A DNA stretch of 64,000 nucleotides from Oceaniovalibus sp. ACAM 378 (GCF_008085915.1 NZ_VSJK01000010.1:124001-188000), one strand, 5' to 3'; positions 27,843 through 38,545 are shown, counted from the stretch's first letter. Numbers and translations: made by a program. Notes: a model not told the origin generated them from the sequence alone.

Positions 27843-28739
27843 CTATTCGCCCGGTAGCCGTTCGCATCCCGGCATGCGCACACGGATCCGTTTGATCCGG
27901 CGGGGATCAGCGTCGACGATTTCAAGCTGCGCGCCCGACGGATGGGTGATCACCTCGCCCCGCGCGGGCACCCGCCCGGTCAGCACAAAGGCAGCACCGC
28001 CGAGAGTGTCGATTTCCTCTTCGTTTTCGGGTTCGACAAGTTTCAGGCCCGTCGTCGCCTCGAATTCGTCCAGCGGAGTTTTGGCGAGCGCCAGATAGAC
28101 TCCGGGCTTTTCCTCGGTCCAGTATTGGCCTTCGTCGATGTCGTGTTCATCCTCGATCTCGCCGATCACCTGTTCGATCAGATCCTCGATGGTGACCAGA
28201 CCGTCGACCCCGCCATATTCATCGATCACCAGCGCCATATGCATGCGGTCACTCTGCATTTTCTGCAGCAACACGCCGATCGGCATGGAGGGCGGCGCAT
28301 AGATCAGCGGGCGCAGCATCGCCGAAAGGTCAAATGTCCTGTCGTTGCCGTTAAACCCGTGCTGAAGCGCGAAATCCTTGAGATGCACCATGCCCATCGG
28401 ATGATCCAGAGTATCGCGATAGACCGGCAAACGGCTCATGCCGCTGTCGCGAAACACATGCACCAGATCCTCCATCGAGATATCCACCGGGACCGAAACG
28501 ATCTCGACCGTGGGAATCGCCACGTCATAGACACGCATCCGTCGCAGATTGATCAGGCCGGGCAAAGCGGATGCCATGTGCGCACGAGATTGCTTCGTCT
28601 CTGCGCCATCCTGATCCGATTCATCGGGGCTGAACGCCTCGAACAATCGTCCGAAAAAACCCCGTTGCGGGGGTTCGTCGTCGTCCTGGGAAAGCGCGCT
28701 TTGCGCAGCCCCTCTGGACCCTTCCTCTGAGTCGTCCAT
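27843..28739 (-). CDS. corC: CorC/HlyC-type CBS-domain protein
   Basis: A 298-residue soluble protein: variable N-terminus, two CBS domains (about 75-200, with VRVYDVAIPTVEIVSVPVDI and MALVIDEYGGVDGLVTIEDL), and a C-terminal CorC_HlyC domain with VLTGRVPAR. Members are linked to Mg/Co efflux. It has no transmembrane DUF21 part, matching the short CorC type found between ybeY and lnt in alphaproteobacteria. Confidence 0.93.
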   Translation of the reverse strand: MDDSEEGSRGAAQSALSQDDDEPPQRGFFGRLFEAFSPDESDQDGAETKQSRAHMASALPGLINLRRMRVYDVAIPTVEIVSVPVDISMEDLVHVFRDSGMSRLPVYRDTLDHPMGMVHLKDFALQHGFNGNDRTFDLSAMLRPLIYAPPSMPIGVLLQKMQSDRMHMALVIDEYGGVDGLVTIEDLIEQVIGEIEDEHDIDEGQYWTEEKPGVYLALAKTPLDEFEATTGLKLVEPENEEEIDTLGGAAFVLTGRVPARGEVITHPSGAQLEIVDADPRRIKRIRVRMPGCERLPGE

Positions 28740-28822
28740 TTTCCCTTTCCGGTTGCCCGCGCTGCCTGAGCGCGAAACAGCTATATAGTCAGTGTTGTCC
28801 GTACGTCACCCCCAATTGGCGA

Positions 28823-29320
28823 TCATTCGGCGTGATAAGGGTCTGCGATGCCGAGTTTCGACAGGATCGCAGTCTCCCGTGCCTCCATCAGATCACCGTC
28901 TTCATCGTGTTCGTGGTCGAAACCCAACAAATGCAGGGTGCCGTGAACCAGAAGATGGGTCACATGGTCAGCCAGCGGGATTCCGCCCGCCTGCGCCTCG
29001 GACTGACAGGTGTCAAAGGAGATGGCAAGATCACCCAGTTCAGGATCGCGCGGATCGGGCGCTGCCGGGTCGCTGCCGGGCACCTCGGCGCCACGTTCAT
29101 CCGACGGCCATGACAGCACATTGGTCGGCACCGCCTTACCGCGAAAATCGGCATTCAGGGTGGCGATCCGCACATCATCGCAGGCCAGCAGGCTGACCTC
29201 CCACGGCGTGTCGGGAAGGTGGCCGAGCGCCGCCGTCACGGCCCGCAGCGCCAGCGCCTCGATCCCCAGACCGTCCCAACGGGCATCCTCGGTCACTACA
29301 TCGACAGTGATGTCAGCCAT
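28823..29320 (-). CDS. ybeY: Endoribonuclease YbeY
   Basis: Zinc-dependent RNase for 16S rRNA 3' end maturation and ribosome quality control. The 165 residues contain the metal motif HLLVHGTLHLLGFDH (three His) near residue 125 and the DISFDT-type segment LGDLAISFDTCQSEA. ATG 29320 lies within the last codons of phoH (eight-base overlap), indicating coupling. Confidence 0.95.
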   Translation of the reverse strand: MADITVDVVTEDARWDGLGIEALALRAVTAALGHLPDTPWEVSLLACDDVRIATLNADFRGKAVPTNVLSWPSDERGAEVPGSDPAAPDPRDPELGDLAISFDTCQSEAQAGGIPLADHVTHLLVHGTLHLLGFDHEHDEDGDLMEARETAILSKLGIADPYHAE

Positions 29321-30329
29321 CGGCCTCGTATGCCTCGATGATTTTCGCAACCAGCGGGTGGCGCACGACATCCTTGGAGGTGAAATAGTTGAACGATATC
29401 TTGTCGATTCCGCTCAACAGGCGTTCGGCATCCTGCAATCCGCTCTGCGCCCCGCGCGGCAGGTCGACCTGGGTGCGGTCGCCGGTGATCACCATGCGGC
29501 TGTTGCGACCCAGCCGGGTCAGGAACATCTTCATCTGCATCGATGTGGCATTCTGCGCTTCATCCAGCACGACAAAGGCATTGGACAGGGTCCGCCCGCG
29601 CATAAAGGCCAATGGCGCGATTTCGATCCGCTTTTCCTCGATCAGTTTTGCGGTCTGCTTGCCCGGAAAAAAGTCGTTCAGCGCGTCGTAGAGTGGCTGC
29701 ATGTAAGGATCGACCTTGTCCTTCATGTCGCCGGGCAGATAGCCCAGCTTTTCGCCGGCCTCGACCGCCGGACGCGACAGGACGATCCGGTCAACATGGC
29801 CCTCGATGAACATATTCACGCCGACGGCCACCGCGAGATAGGTCTTGCCGGTGCCTGCGGGACCGATGCCAAAACACATCTCATTCGCGAAAAGCGAGCG
29901 CACATAGGCTTTTTGTGCTTCGGTGCGGGGTTCGACCAGGCGCTTGCGGGTTTTGATTTCAACCCGGTCGCCCTGTAACAGCTCTGCCGATGCGCCGTTG
30001 CGCGGGGCGGTTTCGCGTCCGTTCGGAACCATGCGGATTTCGGCGTCGATATCGCCCGGGTCGACCGCACGCCCGGCTTCGAGTCGGGAATACAGCGCGC
30101 GCAAAACCTCCGAGGCGCGGGCCTGTGCATCGGGTTCACCCAGCACAACCAACAGGTTGCCACGCCGGACGATCTGAACACCCAGAAGCTGTTCAATCCG
30201 CGCCAGGTTCACATCGAACTCTCCACAGAGATCGATCAAAAGCCGGTTGTCCTGAAATTCGATCAACGCCTCGACGGCGCGATCTGCGGGCGGGGGGGAC
30301 GGAGGTATAAGGCCCAAGCAATGCTCCAT
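29313..30329 (-). CDS. PhoH-like ATPase
   Basis: A 338-residue protein (YbeZ type) with an N-terminal KH-like part (about 20-90) and a PhoH ATPase domain: Walker [13 protein letters not shown] near residue 150, [16 protein letters not shown], and Walker [12 protein letters not shown]. It is thought to work with YbeY in rRNA processing, and the gene overlaps ybeY. Start choice is uncertain: ATG 30329 (MEHCLGL) or 30347 (MFNRSAMEH); neither has a strong ribosome site. Confidence 0.92.
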   Translation of the reverse strand: MEHCLGLIPPSPPPADRAVEALIEFQDNRLLIDLCGEFDVNLARIEQLLGVQIVRRGNLLVVLGEPDAQARASEVLRALYSRLEAGRAVDPGDIDAEIRMVPNGRETAPRNGASAELLQGDRVEIKTRKRLVEPRTEAQKAYVRSLFANEMCFGIGPAGTGKTYLAVAVGVNMFIEGHVDRIVLSRPAVEAGEKLGYLPGDMKDKVDPYMQPLYDALNDFFPGKQTAKLIEEKRIEIAPLAFMRGRTLSNAFVVLDEAQNATSMQMKMFLTRLGRNSRMVITGDRTQVDLPRGAQSGLQDAERLLSGIDKISFNYFTSKDVVRHPLVAKIIEAYEADG

Positions 30330-30754
30330 GGCTGATCTATTAAACATATGGTGACAAGGCTCGGGCACGCCCGCAAGCGAAAGCTGCACCGATGACTGAA
30401 ATATCGCTGTTTCCGGCGGGACCACGCGCAAACTCTCATGGCCATCGCGCGGCAAATCCTCACCCACAGAGCGTCGGCCTGATTTGGGTCGGGGCGGTGG
30501 GCTTGAAAGATCGATCCGGCGGCGACCGCGCCGCTTTTCCAGTTGGCGTGGAGATTGCGACGCTTGCCCGACCTTAAGTCGCTACAGTAACACCGCTTGA
30601 AATCGTGGTGCGGGACAGTGCGCTGGCCGGGACCGAAAGCCATCTTTCCCCGGGCTGTCGCCAAGCGTTCACGCCGCATGATCCACAACGCCAAAGGGCC
30701 GCCGCATATCGCGACGGCCCAATTTTGTCTTTCGGCGGATCAGATCACCCTGGA
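30330..30754. other. 425-base gap upstream of phoH
   Basis: No convincing open frame. It contains the phoH-operon promoter on the minus strand and, near 30696-30720, a hairpin after the lipoprotein gene. The middle part has GC-rich short repeats without clear structure. Confidence 0.45.
30696..30720 (-). terminator. Hairpin after the small lipoprotein gene
   Basis: GGGCCG / CGGCCC with a 13-base loop about 35 bases after the lipoprotein stop; followed on the minus strand only by TTT, so a weak terminator at best. Confidence 0.4.
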
Positions 30755-31051
30755 TCAGATCGCATCCGGGACCGGTGAACTGACGCGGTCGGGACCGTTG
30801 ATCGTGAACGGCGGCAGCAATCCGCAGATCGGCTTGCCGTTCCGGTCAAGCCTGTTGGACTGATAGCCTTCGACCCCATCATCAATCGCCCAGTGTTCGC
30901 ACCCGTCACCATCGACCCAGATGCCCGGCGTGCGGGTCAGGTTTTTCAGGCTTTTGGTGTCAAATCCCCGGTCAACGGTCTGATTGGTCTTCTGGCCGCA
31001 TCCGGCAAGACCGATTGTGGCCATGACAAGTATAAGTGGCAGCTTGTTCAT
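30755..31051 (-). CDS. Small lipoprotein with a DGCEHW domain
   Basis: A 98-residue protein with lipobox LAGC (Cys18). Residues 42-76 read GIWVDGDGCEHWAIDDGVEG and onward with SNRLDRNGKPIC, a domain repeated almost exactly in the OmpA-like protein encoded five bases upstream. Two cysteines frame the domain, suggesting a disulfide. The rest is a short linker and a Pro-rich end. I do not know the domain's function. The pair is clearly an operon. Confidence 0.8.
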   Translation of the reverse strand: MNKLPLILVMATIGLAGCGQKTNQTVDRGFDTKSLKNLTRTPGIWVDGDGCEHWAIDDGVEGYQSNRLDRNGKPICGLLPPFTINGPDRVSSPVPDAI

Positions 31052-31056
31052 TTCGG

Positions 31057-31608
31057 TTACCTTATGCAGATGATTTCGACGCGGCGGTTGGCCTGCATGC
31101 CGGCAGCGGTCGAGTTGCTGGCCTTGGGCTGACGTTCGCCATAGCCGCTGACGTCAAGGACCGGCGCACCAACACCTGCGGCCACTTGGGCCACCGCATT
31201 TGCGCGGTTATAGGACAGGCGGAGGTTATATGCGTCGGACGCGCGGCTGTCTGTGTGGCCGATGACCTTGTAGGCGCGGGCACCGGCGCTGCGAAAGAAC
31301 CCCGCCAGATGGTCGCGGCCCTGCGGGTGGATCTTATAGCTGTCGGTGGCGAACAGTTGATCGGTGTTCATCACAGCACAGGTTTCGACGGCATGGCACA
31401 CCGGCTTGCCCATACGATCAAGCCGGTTGGAAGCGTATCCTTCCCAGCCATCGTCGCGGACCCAGTGTTCACACCCATCCGGATCGATCCAGATCGTGCC
31501 GACGGCGCGTCTCTGCTGTGCTTCGGGCGCGCTGACGCCCAGCATCAGCATAGATGCGGCCAGTCCCGCGACCAACGCAAGCCGCGCGGCGTAATTCACA
31601 ATTAACAC
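31057..31608 (-). CDS. OmpA-family peptidoglycan-binding protein with a DGCEHW domain
   Basis: About 183 residues: signal peptide (ending SAPEA), then residues 37-71 with TIWIDPDGCEHWVRDDGWEG and SNRLDRMGKPVC, then a C-terminal OmpA domain with KVIGHTDSRASDAYNLRLSYNRANAV and SGYGERQPKASN (peptidoglycan-binding TDS.G..Y.N..LS..RA pattern). It should anchor to the cell wall from the periplasm. The start is probably GTG 31608 or GTG 31599 after GGAGACGGGGA; no ATG fits. Confidence 0.85.
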   Translation of the reverse strand: MLIVNYAARLALVAGLAASMLMLGVSAPEAQQRRAVGTIWIDPDGCEHWVRDDGWEGYASNRLDRMGKPVCHAVETCAVMNTDQLFATDSYKIHPQGRDHLAGFFRSAGARAYKVIGHTDSRASDAYNLRLSYNRANAVAQVAAGVGAPVLDVSGYGERQPKASNSTAAGMQANRRVEIICIR

Positions 31609-32112
31609 TCCCCGTCTCCTTCGAAATTCAGTGCATCGGGCAAAGTGGCATTGCCCGCGCATCCCCCGGTCATCAACTTTTTTTCAACCTGACCGAAAAT
31701 CACGGCGTTGTGAAGGTCGAATACGCCCGCTCTGTGCAGCATTTTCAACGGGGTGGAGGGTTTTGCACTCCACCGGACCACGCCGCAAGGACACTTCGCC
31801 AGAGCGCCCCCGACAATTGTGCGCGCCGACCAATGCCGCCCCCGGCATCAATCGCAACCCTTTCGCCCTTTCGTTTCCGGACTCGGGACAGTTCAGGGCT
31901 AACGGGCGGGAATCATTGCCAAGACGAAGGCATTTTCCGATAACTTGCGAAGAACTGGCGGCGAAACTAAGGCGAACGGCATTTCCGTCAGCCAGCGCCG
32001 GGCAAAACGCCCGCCCCGAGAAACGGGTGCCTGATGCGATGTCGGGGTTATTTTGCCCCGGCGGTTGGGGATGGCCCGTTGCGGCGGGCGCGAACACTAG
32101 CTTGGAGTGGGG
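31609..32112. other. 504-base gap between the divergent OmpA-like gene and a small secreted-protein gene
   Basis: No gene with a believable start was found on either strand. One stem GGTGGAG / CTCCACC lies near 31755-31779. The gap must contain both promoters. It is longer than usual for this gene-dense region. Confidence 0.4.
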
Positions 32113-32439
32113 ATGAAGAAGATACTTTTGGTCGCGGCGATGATCGCTGCAGTGGCAACAACAGCTTCGGCACATGACCGGAAACACAAACATGCCTATG
32201 GCACCTATACGATCAGCAATGTGACCATCGTTGTCAGCTGCTATCGCGGGCCTTGGAAAGAGGTGATCTGGGATCGTCCGAACCCGGCGTTCTATGACAG
32301 CCTGGTCGGCGCGGGCTATTCACCGGCGACGGCGAACGCGCTTGGCACCCGGATCTGCCGGGATCAGAACCTTGTCGGCAATCTCCAGAACATGATCGCC
32401 GAAGTGCAGCAGGTGATCCGTCAGGCGCCACGCGGCTGA
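32113..32439 (+). CDS. Small secreted protein of unknown function
   Basis: A 108-residue product with a clean signal peptide (MKKILLVAAMIAAVATTASA, cut before HDRKHKH). The mature part has a His/Lys-rich start, TISNVTIVVSCYRGPWKEVIWDRP near 32-55, and ATANALGTRICRDQNLVGN. Two cysteines may form a disulfide. ATG 32113 follows GGAGTGGGG. It sits beside miaB with a strong terminator between. Family not recognised. Confidence 0.75.
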   Translation: MKKILLVAAMIAAVATTASAHDRKHKHAYGTYTISNVTIVVSCYRGPWKEVIWDRPNPAFYDSLVGAGYSPATANALGTRICRDQNLVGNLQNMIAEVQQVIRQAPRG

Positions 32440-32461
32440 TCTTCGGTAAATCGACGGAAAG

Positions 32462-32492
32462 CGGCGGTCCCATGGGCCGCCGTTTTCGTTTT
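32462..32492 (+). terminator. Intrinsic terminator after the small secreted-protein gene
   Basis: CGGCGG / CCGCCG with CCC/GGG extending the stem inside, followed by TTTTCGTTTT, 22 bases after the stop. Also separates it from the convergent miaB. Confidence 0.85.
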
Positions 32493-32514
32493 CCGGGGCG
32501 TCATCCTGCCGAAA

Positions 32515-33819
32515 TCAGACCAGAACGCCGCCCAGCGAGTTTGTCAGGCTTTCGGTGATCCGGACCGGGCGCATTTCGCCGACCGGCACCTCGCCCATCA
32601 CATGCACAGCATGCAGGTGGTCGGATTTACCACCCATCTGCCCCGGCTCACGGCCCGGTTTCTCGAACAGCACGCCGACCGTCTGCCCGACCATGGCATC
32701 CTGCGCACGGCGCTGCTGTTCGGTCAGAAGCGATTGCAACCGGTGCAGGCGATCCATCGATACAGCCTCGTCCACCTGACCGCGCTCGGCGGCAGGGGTG
32801 CCCGGACGCGGTGAATAGCGGAAGCTATAGCACTGGCCGTATTCCACGGCCCGGACCAGCGCCAGAGTATCCTCGAAATCCTGTTCTTCCTCACCCGGAA
32901 AACCGGTGATGAAATCGCCCGAAATCAGAATGTCGGGACGCGCCGCGCGAATCCGTTCGATCAGCCGCAGATAGTGGTCCGCCGTGTGTTTGCGGTTCAT
33001 CGCCTTCAGCACCCGGTCGCTGCCCGATTGCACCGGCAGATGCAGATATGGCATCAGCTTGTCACACTCGCCATGGGCCGCGATCAGCGCATCGTCCATG
33101 TCATTCGGGTGGCTGGTGGTATAGCGAATTCGCAACAGCCCGTCGATCTTTGCCAGGTCGCCGATCAGCCCGGCCAACCCGCCGTAGTGCCCGTGATAGG
33201 CGTTGACGTTCTGCCCCAGAAGGGCAATTTCGCGCACCCCCCGTTCGACCAGATCGCGCGCCTCGTCCAGCACACGGTCAGCCGGACGGCTGACCTCGGA
33301 TCCGCGGGTATAGGGGACGACGCAGAAGGCGCAGAACTTGTCGCACCCCTCTTGCACGGTGAGAAATGCGGTGGGCGCACGGGCGGCTTTCGGGCGGGCC
33401 CCCAGATGGTTGAACTTGTCTTCCTCGGGAAAATCAGTGTCGAGCACCCGTTCGCCCCGGGCCAGAGCATCGGTCATTCCGGGCAGGCGATGATAACTTT
33501 GCGGCCCGACCACCAGATCGACCATCGGTGCGCGGGTCATGATCTCGGCGCCTTCGGCCTGTGCGACGCAGCCGGTGACGCCGATTTTCAGATCGGGTTT
33601 TGCAGTCTTGAGCGGACGCAGACGGCCCAGCTCGTGATACACTTTCTCCGCCGCTTTTTCGCGGATATGGCAGGTGTTCAGCAGGATCATATCCGCGTCA
33701 TCGGCCCGGTCAGTCGTGACATAGCCCTGCGAGATCAGGCTTTCGGCCATCCGCTCGCTGTCATAGACGTTCATCTGACAACCGTATGTCTTGATGAACA
33801 GCTTCTTCGCATCGCCCAT
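32515..33819 (-). CDS. miaB: tRNA-2-methylthio-N6-dimethylallyladenosine synthase
   Basis: Radical-SAM enzyme that adds a methylthio group to i6A37 of tRNA. The 434 residues have the UPF0004 domain ([15 protein letters not shown] with the first cluster Cys, later NTCHIREKA and GCVAQAEG), the radical-SAM motif [13 protein letters not shown], and a TRAM domain at the end. ATG 33819 was chosen because [17 protein letters not shown] is the usual start. Heads the conserved minus-strand series towards metK. Confidence 0.96.
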   Translation of the reverse strand: MGDAKKLFIKTYGCQMNVYDSERMAESLISQGYVTTDRADDADMILLNTCHIREKAAEKVYHELGRLRPLKTAKPDLKIGVTGCVAQAEGAEIMTRAPMVDLVVGPQSYHRLPGMTDALARGERVLDTDFPEEDKFNHLGARPKAARAPTAFLTVQEGCDKFCAFCVVPYTRGSEVSRPADRVLDEARDLVERGVREIALLGQNVNAYHGHYGGLAGLIGDLAKIDGLLRIRYTTSHPNDMDDALIAAHGECDKLMPYLHLPVQSGSDRVLKAMNRKHTADHYLRLIERIRAARPDILISGDFITGFPGEEEQDFEDTLALVRAVEYGQCYSFRYSPRPGTPAAERGQVDEAVSMDRLHRLQSLLTEQQRRAQDAMVGQTVGVLFEKPGREPGQMGGKSDHLHAVHVMGEVPVGEMRPVRITESLTNSLGGVLV

Positions 33820-34015
33820 GGTGCGCGTCCTTCCTGTGTTGCGGCCTGTTATCCCATCGCCCCGCGCGCTGCAACGCGCCTCCCCTTGCATTATCTGGCC
33901 AATATTCGCGCTGCGCCGTGCGGGTGCTGATATTTGCCACGCAGCAGCCCGTGAGCCTCTTGCATTCCCGGCGCGGTTTGTCAGACGTTAACCCCGATCC
34001 GACAGAAAGACCGCC

Positions 34016-34885
34016 ATGCGCCACGCCTCGATCAGCCATTTTACCGCCCACGGGCGGGCCGCCCTTGGAAAAGGCCCGGTGGCCATCGTTCTGGCCGAAG
34101 ACGCGGTGGAAATCGACAGCACCCTGCGCCACCATCTGGACGCCGGTTTCACCACTGTCGTCCTGTTCGCCCTGCCCCAGGTCGCGGTCAACCCGGCGCT
34201 GGACGGCGTTGTTCACCGGATCGATTATAACACAAAGGCGCCTGATGCCTTTGTCAGCGCAGTCAACACGGTGATCGCCATGGGGCCTGACCTGTGGATG
34301 TATTACTGCTTTAACGCCGAATACCTGTTCCATCCCTTTGGCGCGTCACGCAACGTGGCCGAAATGCTGACCTTCCAGACCGAAGAGCGGCGCGACGCCA
34401 TGCTGACCTATGTAATCGATCTTTACGCCGGCGATCTTGACGCCGCACCGGATGCGGTTTCTCTGAGTGACGCTTGGCTCGACAAATCTGGCTATTACGC
34501 CCAGTCGCGCGGTGGCCCGTCCGGCTCCCCCGCCCCACTCGAGCGGCAGCTCGATTTCTTTGGCGGATTGCGCTGGCGGTACGAGGAACACGTGCCGTGG
34601 AAAAAGCGCCGGATCGACCGGATCGGCCTGTTTCGCGCACGCACCGGGCTGGAACTGCGCGCCGATCACACGTTCAACGATCCGGAATACAACACTTTTG
34701 CCTGTAAATGGCACCACAACCTGACGGCGACAATCTGTTCGTTCCGTACCGCCAAGGCCCTGCGCGTCAACCCGGGCAGCCGAAGCGAGATCGAAACATT
34801 CCGCTGGCGCAATTCCGTCCCCTTCCGGTGGGAATCGCAGCAATTGCTGGATCTCGGGTTGATGGAGCCGGGGCAGTGGTTTTGA
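34016..34885 (+). CDS. Conserved protein, possibly a family 2-like glycosyltransferase
   Basis: A 289-residue soluble protein. The N-terminal 100 residues have an alternating alpha/beta pattern (GPVAIVLAEDAVEID, FTTVVLFALPQV). The middle is strongly conserved-looking: MYYCFNAEYLFHPF, TEERRDAMLTYVIDLYAGD, and LDFFGGLRWRYEEHVPWKKR; later FNDPEYNTFACKWHHNLTA with several His and one Cys. I recall similar Roseobacter proteins labelled as glycosyltransferase or hypothetical, but no catalytic DxD is obvious. It faces away from miaB. Confidence 0.65.
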   Translation: MRHASISHFTAHGRAALGKGPVAIVLAEDAVEIDSTLRHHLDAGFTTVVLFALPQVAVNPALDGVVHRIDYNTKAPDAFVSAVNTVIAMGPDLWMYYCFNAEYLFHPFGASRNVAEMLTFQTEERRDAMLTYVIDLYAGDLDAAPDAVSLSDAWLDKSGYYAQSRGGPSGSPAPLERQLDFFGGLRWRYEEHVPWKKRRIDRIGLFRARTGLELRADHTFNDPEYNTFACKWHHNLTATICSFRTAKALRVNPGSRSEIETFRWRNSVPFRWESQQLLDLGLMEPGQWF

Positions 34886-35037
34886 GCGGCTGAATACGGC
34901 TCAGCGGCAGCTTGCCGATTCCGCAGTCAAATCGAAGGCAATGATCTTCGTCTTGGCAACTAAGCGACCAGCCTATCCTGAATGGTGATCCCCGAATGCC
35001 GAGTGATGCGTAGCGAAACCTGAAAAAGAAACTGATC

Positions 35038-35454
35038 TCAGCCGCGACGAACGCGGATGACCACGTCGATCTTCACAATCTCGGTGCCTTCGGGGGCGGC
35101 GGGCAGGCCGATGATTTCCATTTGGTCGGCGGGGGCATCGGTCAGGCGACCGGTGTCTTCCCAGTAAAAATGCGGGTGGTCGTCCATGCGGGTGTCGAAA
35201 TAGGATTTCGACCCGTCCACTGTCACTTCCTGCATCAGGCCCGCCTCGCAGAAGGCGCGCAGGGTATTATAGACAGTGGCCAGCGACACGGCTTCGCCCG
35301 CGTCCGAGGCCAGCGCGAACAGGCTTTCGGCGGTCACATGGCGGTTCTGGCCGTCACCCACCAGCAATGCCGCAAGGGACAGGCGCTGCCGCGTCGGGCG
35401 CAGGTCGGCTGCGGCCAGCCAGTCGGTACCACGGGTGAATGCATCGGGCGTCAT
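35038..35454 (-). CDS. irr: Fur-family iron response regulator Irr
   Basis: A 138-residue winged-helix repressor. The DNA-binding part has ADLRPTRQRLSLAALL and SLATVYNTLRAFCEAGLM; the metal/dimer part has KSYFDTRMDDHPHFYWEDTGRL with the HPHFYW ligand cluster typical of Irr rather than Fur. Irr controls haem and iron genes in alphaproteobacteria. ATG 35454 is the family start; a long upstream extension overlaps fabA on the other strand and is rejected. Divergent from fabA. Confidence 0.9.
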   Translation of the reverse strand: MTPDAFTRGTDWLAAADLRPTRQRLSLAALLVGDGQNRHVTAESLFALASDAGEAVSLATVYNTLRAFCEAGLMQEVTVDGSKSYFDTRMDDHPHFYWEDTGRLTDAPADQMEIIGLPAAPEGTEIVKIDVVIRVRRG

Positions 35455-35484
35455 TTTGAACCTTTTTACGAGCAGGCATACAAC

Positions 35485-35513
35485 ATATAACGTCTCGCAC
35501 CCCATCGTTTCAA
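35485..35513 (-). promoter_or_regulatory. Likely irr promoter
   Basis: On the minus strand TTGAAA and TTATAT are separated by exactly 17 bases, about 30 bases upstream of the irr start codon. A good sigma-70-type match. The fabA promoter must share the same 162-base gap. Confidence 0.55.
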
Positions 35514-35616
35514 TTGCAAATCGCTCGCAGACCGACAAGATGCGGATAGGTGGTGCAGACTGGACAGGCCGCAAGCCGCGATGGTAAGCGCGGAAAAAGA
35601 CATCCAAGGGGGCGAC

Positions 35617-36132
35617 ATGGCCGGTTATCCGACAACATTCGACAAGGACGATCTGATCCGCTGCGCACAGGGCGAACTGTTCGGGCCGGGCAATGCCCAA
35701 CTGCCGATGCCGCCGATGCTGATGATGGATCGGATCACCGACATCTCTGCCGATGGCGGATCTCACGGCAAGGGTCACGTGGTCGCCGAATTCGACATTA
35801 CACCCGACCTCTGGTTCTTTGACTGCCATTTCCCGGGCAATCCGATCATGCCCGGCTGCCTTGGCCTTGACGGGCTATGGCAGCTGACCGGGTTCAACCT
35901 TGGCTGGCGCGGCTGGCAGGGACAGGGCATGGCGCTGGGCGTGGGCGAGGTAAAGCTGACCGGCATGGTCCGCCCAGATCGTAAAATGCTGACCTATTTC
36001 GTCGATTTCACCCGCGTCATCGACCGGCGGTTGAAATTGGGCGTCGCCGACGGGCGGGTTGTGGCGGATGGCGAAGAGATTTATGTCGTCAAGGACATGA
36101 AGGTGGGGCTTGCCACCGCTGACCAGACCTGA
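35617..36132 (+). CDS. fabA: 3-hydroxydecanoyl-ACP dehydratase/isomerase
   Basis: Introduces the cis double bond for unsaturated fatty acids in the anaerobic route. The 171 residues match E. coli FabA (172). The hot-dog active site shows [23 protein letters not shown] with the catalytic His and Asp. ATG 35617 (MAGYPTTF) follows GGGGGCGAC; the ATG/GTG upstream at 35581 is less likely. First gene of fabA-fabB-fabI. Confidence 0.96.
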   Translation: MAGYPTTFDKDDLIRCAQGELFGPGNAQLPMPPMLMMDRITDISADGGSHGKGHVVAEFDITPDLWFFDCHFPGNPIMPGCLGLDGLWQLTGFNLGWRGWQGQGMALGVGEVKLTGMVRPDRKMLTYFVDFTRVIDRRLKLGVADGRVVADGEEIYVVKDMKVGLATADQT

Positions 36133-36142
36133 AGGAACTGCT

Positions 36143-37371
36143 ATGCGCCGCGTCGTCGTTACCGGACTCGGAATCGTCTCATCCATCGGCAACGATGTGG
36201 ATAAAGTCCTCCAGTCACTCAAGACGGGCCGGTCTGGCATCGTCGCCAGCCCCGAAATGGCCGAACACGGCTTTCGCAGCCAGATCGCTGGCACGCTGAA
36301 GATTGATGTGGCCGATCACGTGGAAAAGCGCGCGTTGCGTTTCATGGGGCCGGGCGCCGCCTATGCCCATATCGCGATGTCACAGGCCATCGCGGATTCG
36401 GGGCTTGAGGAAAGCGACATCGTCAATCCCCGCACCGGGCTGATTGCCGGGTCAGGCGGGCCATCGACAAGCGCGATGTTTGCCGCCCACCAAACCGTGC
36501 TGAAAACCGGCGCGACCAAGCGGATCGGCCCGTTCGCGGTGCCCAAATGCATGTCGTCGACGATTTCGGCCAACCTTTCGACGGCCTTCAAGATCAAGGG
36601 CATTAACTATTCGATCACCTCGGCCTGTTCGACCTCGCTGCACTGTATCGGCAATGCAGCCGAACAGATCATGATGGGCAAGCAGGACGTGATGTTCGCC
36701 GGGGGCGGTGAAGAACTGGACTGGACGCTGTCCTGCCTGTTCGATGCCATGGGCGCGATGAGCAGCAAGTACAACGACACCCCCGCCACCGCCTCCCGCG
36801 CCTTCGATGCCACACGCGACGGATTCGTCATCTCGGGCGGCGGCGGAATCGTCGTGCTTGAGGAATTGGATCACGCCCTTGCCCGCGGCGCAAAGATCTA
36901 TGCCGAGGTGACGGGATATGCCGCCACATCTGACGGACACGACATGGTGGCACCGTCAGGCGAAGGCGGCGAACGCGCCATGCGCATCGCCCTGTCCACC
37001 CTGCCCGAAGACCGCAAGGTGGGCTATATCAACGCCCATGGCACCAGCACCCCCGTCGGTGACATAGGCGAGATCGAGGCCGTGCGCCGGGTCTTCGGTC
37101 AGGGCAGCACGCCGCCGGTGTCATCCACCAAATCGATGACCGGCCATGCTCAGGGTGCGGCGGGCGCGCTGGAATCGATCTTTTGCCTGCTGATGCTGCG
37201 CGACGATTTCATCGCGCCGTCCATCAACGTCGAAACGCTCGACCCGGCCCTCTCGCCTGACGAAATCGCGACCGAGCTGGTGACCGAGGCCGGACTTGAT
37301 ACGGTGATGACCAACAGTTTCGGCTTTGGCGGAACCAACGGATCGATGCTTTTGTCGAAATATCGCGGGTG

Positions 37372-37372
<1 letters not shown>
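36143..37372 (+). CDS. fabB: 3-oxoacyl-ACP synthase I
   Basis: Elongates unsaturated acyl-ACP. The 409 residues start MRRVVVTGLGIVSSIGND. The Cys-His-His triad is visible: ITSACSTSLHCIG (Cys near 163), NAHGTSTPVGD and KSMTGHAQGAAGALE. GAAGGA precedes ATG 36143, ten bases after the fabA stop. Its stop overlaps the fabI start (TGATG). Confidence 0.97.
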
Positions 37373-38166
<794 letters not shown>

Positions 38167-38190
38167 TCCCATGGCGCCCGGCCCAATTGG

Positions 38191-38545
38191 GTGGGGCGCC
38201 GTTGCGTGTTGGCCGGGCTGACCGCCGGTCTTGGCGTTTCGCTGCCGGGGTCATTGTCCGCGCGGGGCAGTCGTTTTGACGATGCCTTACGCTTGGGCGC
38301 GAAATTGCACAGTCGAACAGCCTGTTGATCGCGGTGGATGCGCAGATCGTCGATGCTCAGGCGTTTCGCGGCCCTGTCGACGGCCATCTCAAAACGTAAC
38401 ATGCGCTGTTTTCGGCTGTCATCCTGCCCGCGATCGGCGCCTGATACAGACCGACAAACAGGTTCTTGCGACCGCCGCGCCGGGCGCTGTACCCTCGCCT
38501 GACGGTGGTGGATGCAAAGATCGTTTCCGCCTGTTGCAACGACAA
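38191..38545 (+). pseudogene. Decayed serine hydrolase (beta-lactamase-like) gene
   Basis: Fragments in different frames read in order like the N-terminal part of a class C beta-lactamase-type serine hydrolase: VLAGLTAGLGVSLPGSLSAR and FDDALRLGAKLHS (frame 1), SLLIAVDAQIVDAQAFRGPV (frame 2, from about 38311), ALFSAVILPAIGA, then LIQTDKQVLATAAPGAVPSP. At least three shifts or stops occur within 360 bases, and the rest of the gene is gone before kduD. The SxxK active site is not intact. Family call is by resemblance. Confidence 0.6.

Noticed and set aside
31631-32116. 161-codon plus-strand frame in the gap before the small secreted-protein gene
   Set aside because: No ribosome site, Arg/Pro/Ser-rich composition and no recognisable pattern.
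35038-35829. Extended Irr protein of 263 residues
   Set aside because: The extra N-terminal part is antisense to fabA and lacks Fur-family similarity; the promoter lies inside it.
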